6,116 nt of DNA, taken from Opitutia bacterium UBA7876. GTDB taxonomy: Bacteria; Verrucomicrobiota; Verrucomicrobiia; Opitutales; Seribacteraceae. This document shows, in pieces, positions 4,498 to 6,116 of the stretch (its first letter is position 1; the number at the start of each line of letters is the position of its first letter). A program made the translations under genes and the position numbers. Under the pieces are notes generated by a model, which worked only from the letters and a program-made list of their open reading frames with translations, had not been told where the DNA came from and did no database searches. The stretch spans positions 1 to 6,116 of the forward strand of contig DLRY01000065.1 of assembly GCA_002500665.1 (NCBI GenBank), given 5' to 3'.

Positions 4498-6116
4498 AAC
4501 TCCTGTCCTTCTGTCTCGCCTTCCTTGTCGCCTTTCCGGTTCTCGGGCACGAGGGTCCCGATCCCCTCGGCCACTGGACGGGCCGATCCGACCGGGTCAA
4601 GGAGGGTAAGCTCATGGCCCGGCTCGGACCCGACGGGGCCCTTTCCTTCAAGCCCAGGTTCATCAAGGACAAGTCGGGCGAGTCTCTTCTCTTCGAGGGG
4701 GCCAAGGCCAAGTGCCTGCTGGCCGCCGACTTCAAGAGCGTCCTCAAGTCGCTTCCCAGGGAAGCCCTCACCATCTCGGCTTGGGTCAGCGTAAACACGC
4801 CTCGCGAATGGGGAGGCGTTTTGGGGGTGATTCAGGACAACGGGGATAAGGAAAAGGGATGGATTCTCGGCTATGACTCCTCCACCTTCTACTTCGGCCT
4901 GGCCACGGCCGGGGCCGACGACGGGGACGGGAAAATGACTTACCTGAAGGCCAAGACCAAGTATCGGCTGGGCAAGCTCTACCACCTCGTCGCTACCTAC
5001 GACGGAGAGAAAACCAAGATCTACGTGAACGGCAAGGCGGAGGCCTCGACCACCGCCCAGAGCGGTGATCTTCTCTATCCGGAGGCCGCCCCCTACGTTC
5101 TGGGGGCGTATCAGGATAGCAACGAGTTTCACCCCCACCACGGGAGAATCCGCGAGGTCAACGTCTTCGGACAGGCGGCCAAGGCGGAATGGGTGGCCCG
5201 GGAATTCGCTCACAACGAGGCCCTCGCCACAGAGAAATGGAACGAGGTCGAGCCGTCCTTCGAGGTTCTGGTCGATCCCTACCTCCAGTTCGCCACCAAG
5301 ACCTCCATGACCGTGATGTGGCACACCAGCCTGGAAGCTTCCTCGGTGGTGCGCTTCGGACCGACCAACGCCTGCCGGCAGACTGCCGAGGGCAAGGCCT
5401 CGGCCATTCACGAAGTCGTCCTCAAAGGGCTTGAGCCCGAGACCCAGTACTTCTACCGGGTGGAGTCGAGGACTGCCGCCGGCACGGCCTACGTGAGCGA
5501 GCCCGCCACCTTCAAGACTGCGGTGGAGGAAGAGACCCCTTATGCCTTTGCGGTCATCAGCGATACCCAGGGCAACCCGAAGGTCTCGGGCGAGTTGGCG
5601 AAACTGGCCTGGGGGCAGCGTCCGAGCTTCCTGCTTCATCCCGGGGACCTGGTCTCCACGGGTAAGAACCGGGACCACTGGCTGAAACATTTCTTCCCCG
5701 GCATGCGCCCACTGATCAATCACGTTCCCTTCTATCCGGTCCTCGGAAACCACGAGCAGAACGCCAAGCATTATTACGACTACGTATCCCTTCCCGACCC
5801 CGAGTACTACTATGCCTTCGACTTCGGCAACGCCCGCTTCTTCATGATCGATACGAACCAGAAGGTTGATCCCGCGTCCGTCCAGTTCAAGTGGCTGGAG
5901 AAGGAATTGTCCGCCTCCGACGCCAAGTGGAAATTCGTATGCCATCATCATCCACCATATTCCTCGGACGAGAACGATTACGGGGACCTATGGAAGAGCA
6001 ACAAGGGCAGGCACGGCGACCTGCGGGCCCGGGAACTGGTCCCTCTCTACGAGAAGCACGGTGTGGACGTGGTCTGGAACGGGCACATTCATTCCTACGA
6101 GCGGACCTGGCGCGTA
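4494..6116 (+). CDS. Secreted LamG-FN3-metallophosphoesterase (purple acid phosphatase-like), 3'-partial
   Basis: The frame is open from ATG 4494 to the window edge (541 codons, no stop). Residues 1-18 form a signal peptide ending FPVLG. Residues ~22-238 are a LamG/concanavalin-like domain, with LTISAWV (92-98), YHLVATYDG (163-171) followed by KIYVNGK, and GRIREVNVF (217-225). Residues ~258-343 resemble the FN3-like N-terminal domain of purple acid phosphatases (DPYLQFATKTSMTVMWHTS, 261-279). From ~350 a calcineurin-like metallophosphoesterase follows, with metal motifs in order: D357 (SDTQGN), G384-D385, GNHE (418-421), HHHPPY (484-489) and GHIHSYER (530-537). It should hydrolyse phosphate esters outside the cytoplasm through a two-metal centre. 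The GDxxY tyrosine that binds Fe(III) in classical purple acid phosphatases is replaced (GDLVS), so the metal pair may differ. LamG may bind a glycan. The start overlaps the previous stop by four bases. The end of the catalytic domain and any C-terminal sorting domain lie beyond the window. Confidence 0.92.
   Translation, partial: MKLLSFCLAFLVAFPVLGHEGPDPLGHWTGRSDRVKEGKLMARLGPDGALSFKPRFIKDKSGESLLFEGAKAKCLLAADFKSVLKSLPREALTISAWVSVNTPREWGGVLGVIQDNGDKEKGWILGYDSSTFYFGLATAGADDGDGKMTYLKAKTKYRLGKLYHLVATYDGEKTKIYVNGKAEASTTAQSGDLLYPEAAPYVLGAYQDSNEFHPHHGRIREVNVFGQAAKAEWVAREFAHNEALATEKWNEVEPSFEVLVDPYLQFATKTSMTVMWHTSLEASSVVRFGPTNACRQTAEGKASAIHEVVLKGLEPETQYFYRVESRTAAGTAYVSEPATFKTAVEEETPYAFAVISDTQGNPKVSGELAKLAWGQRPSFLLHPGDLVSTGKNRDHWLKHFFPGMRPLINHVPFYPVLGNHEQNAKHYYDYVSLPDPEYYYAFDFGNARFFMIDTNQKVDPASVQFKWLEKELSASDAKWKFVCHHHPPYSSDENDYGDLWKSNKGRHGDLRARELVPLYEKHGVDVVWNGHIHSYERTWRV

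Noticed and set aside
4374..5951. Minus-strand open frame of 525 codons opposite the phosphatase gene
   Set aside because: The plus strand encodes a complete series of LamG, FN3 and metallophosphoesterase motifs over the same bases. The antisense translation is low-complexity Gly/Leu/Val/Glu-rich with no motif.

Overview
This window looks like a chromosomal segment of a Gram-negative bacterium of moderately high GC content, most probably a member of the Verrucomicrobiota or a related PVC-group lineage. That placement is an inference. It rests on the combination of a secreted ThuA-like protein carrying an NPCBM domain, a LamG/FN3/metallophosphoesterase fusion, a lipoprotein signal, and the overall style of these proteins. 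I see no mobile element, CRISPR array, tRNA or rRNA.

The layout is two divergent gene groups around a 159-bp intergenic region (1701-1859). Reading leftward on the minus strand are a secreted ThuA-like/NPCBM protein (1700-330) and, 24 bp downstream, the start of selO (305 to beyond base 1), which encodes a SelO/YdiU pseudokinase that AMPylates proteins. Reading rightward on the plus strand are four closely packed genes: a phospholipase A2-like lipoprotein (1860-2351), a HI0933/YhiN-type FAD flavoprotein (2355-3599), an exported protein of unknown function with a Ca-binding-like acidic loop and a His-rich motif (3658-4497), and a secreted LamG-FN3-purple-acid-phosphatase-like protein (4494 to beyond 6116). 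The last two overlap by ATGA. The two partial genes at the window edges, selO and the phosphatase, are real even though each lacks one end here.

Four of the six gene products carry export signals, so the locus is largely devoted to the envelope or exterior. The plus-strand run may be one operon (3-bp gap, 58-bp gap, 4-bp overlap). A lipase-like lipoprotein and a secreted phosphoesterase together suggest handling of phospholipid or phosphate esters outside the cytoplasm, but that link is a hypothesis. The least-understood gene, and the best candidate for something undescribed, is the exported protein at 3658-4497. Several very long open frames on the opposite strands (for example 465-1808 plus and 4374-5951 minus) are shadows of real genes, favoured by high-GC codon usage.
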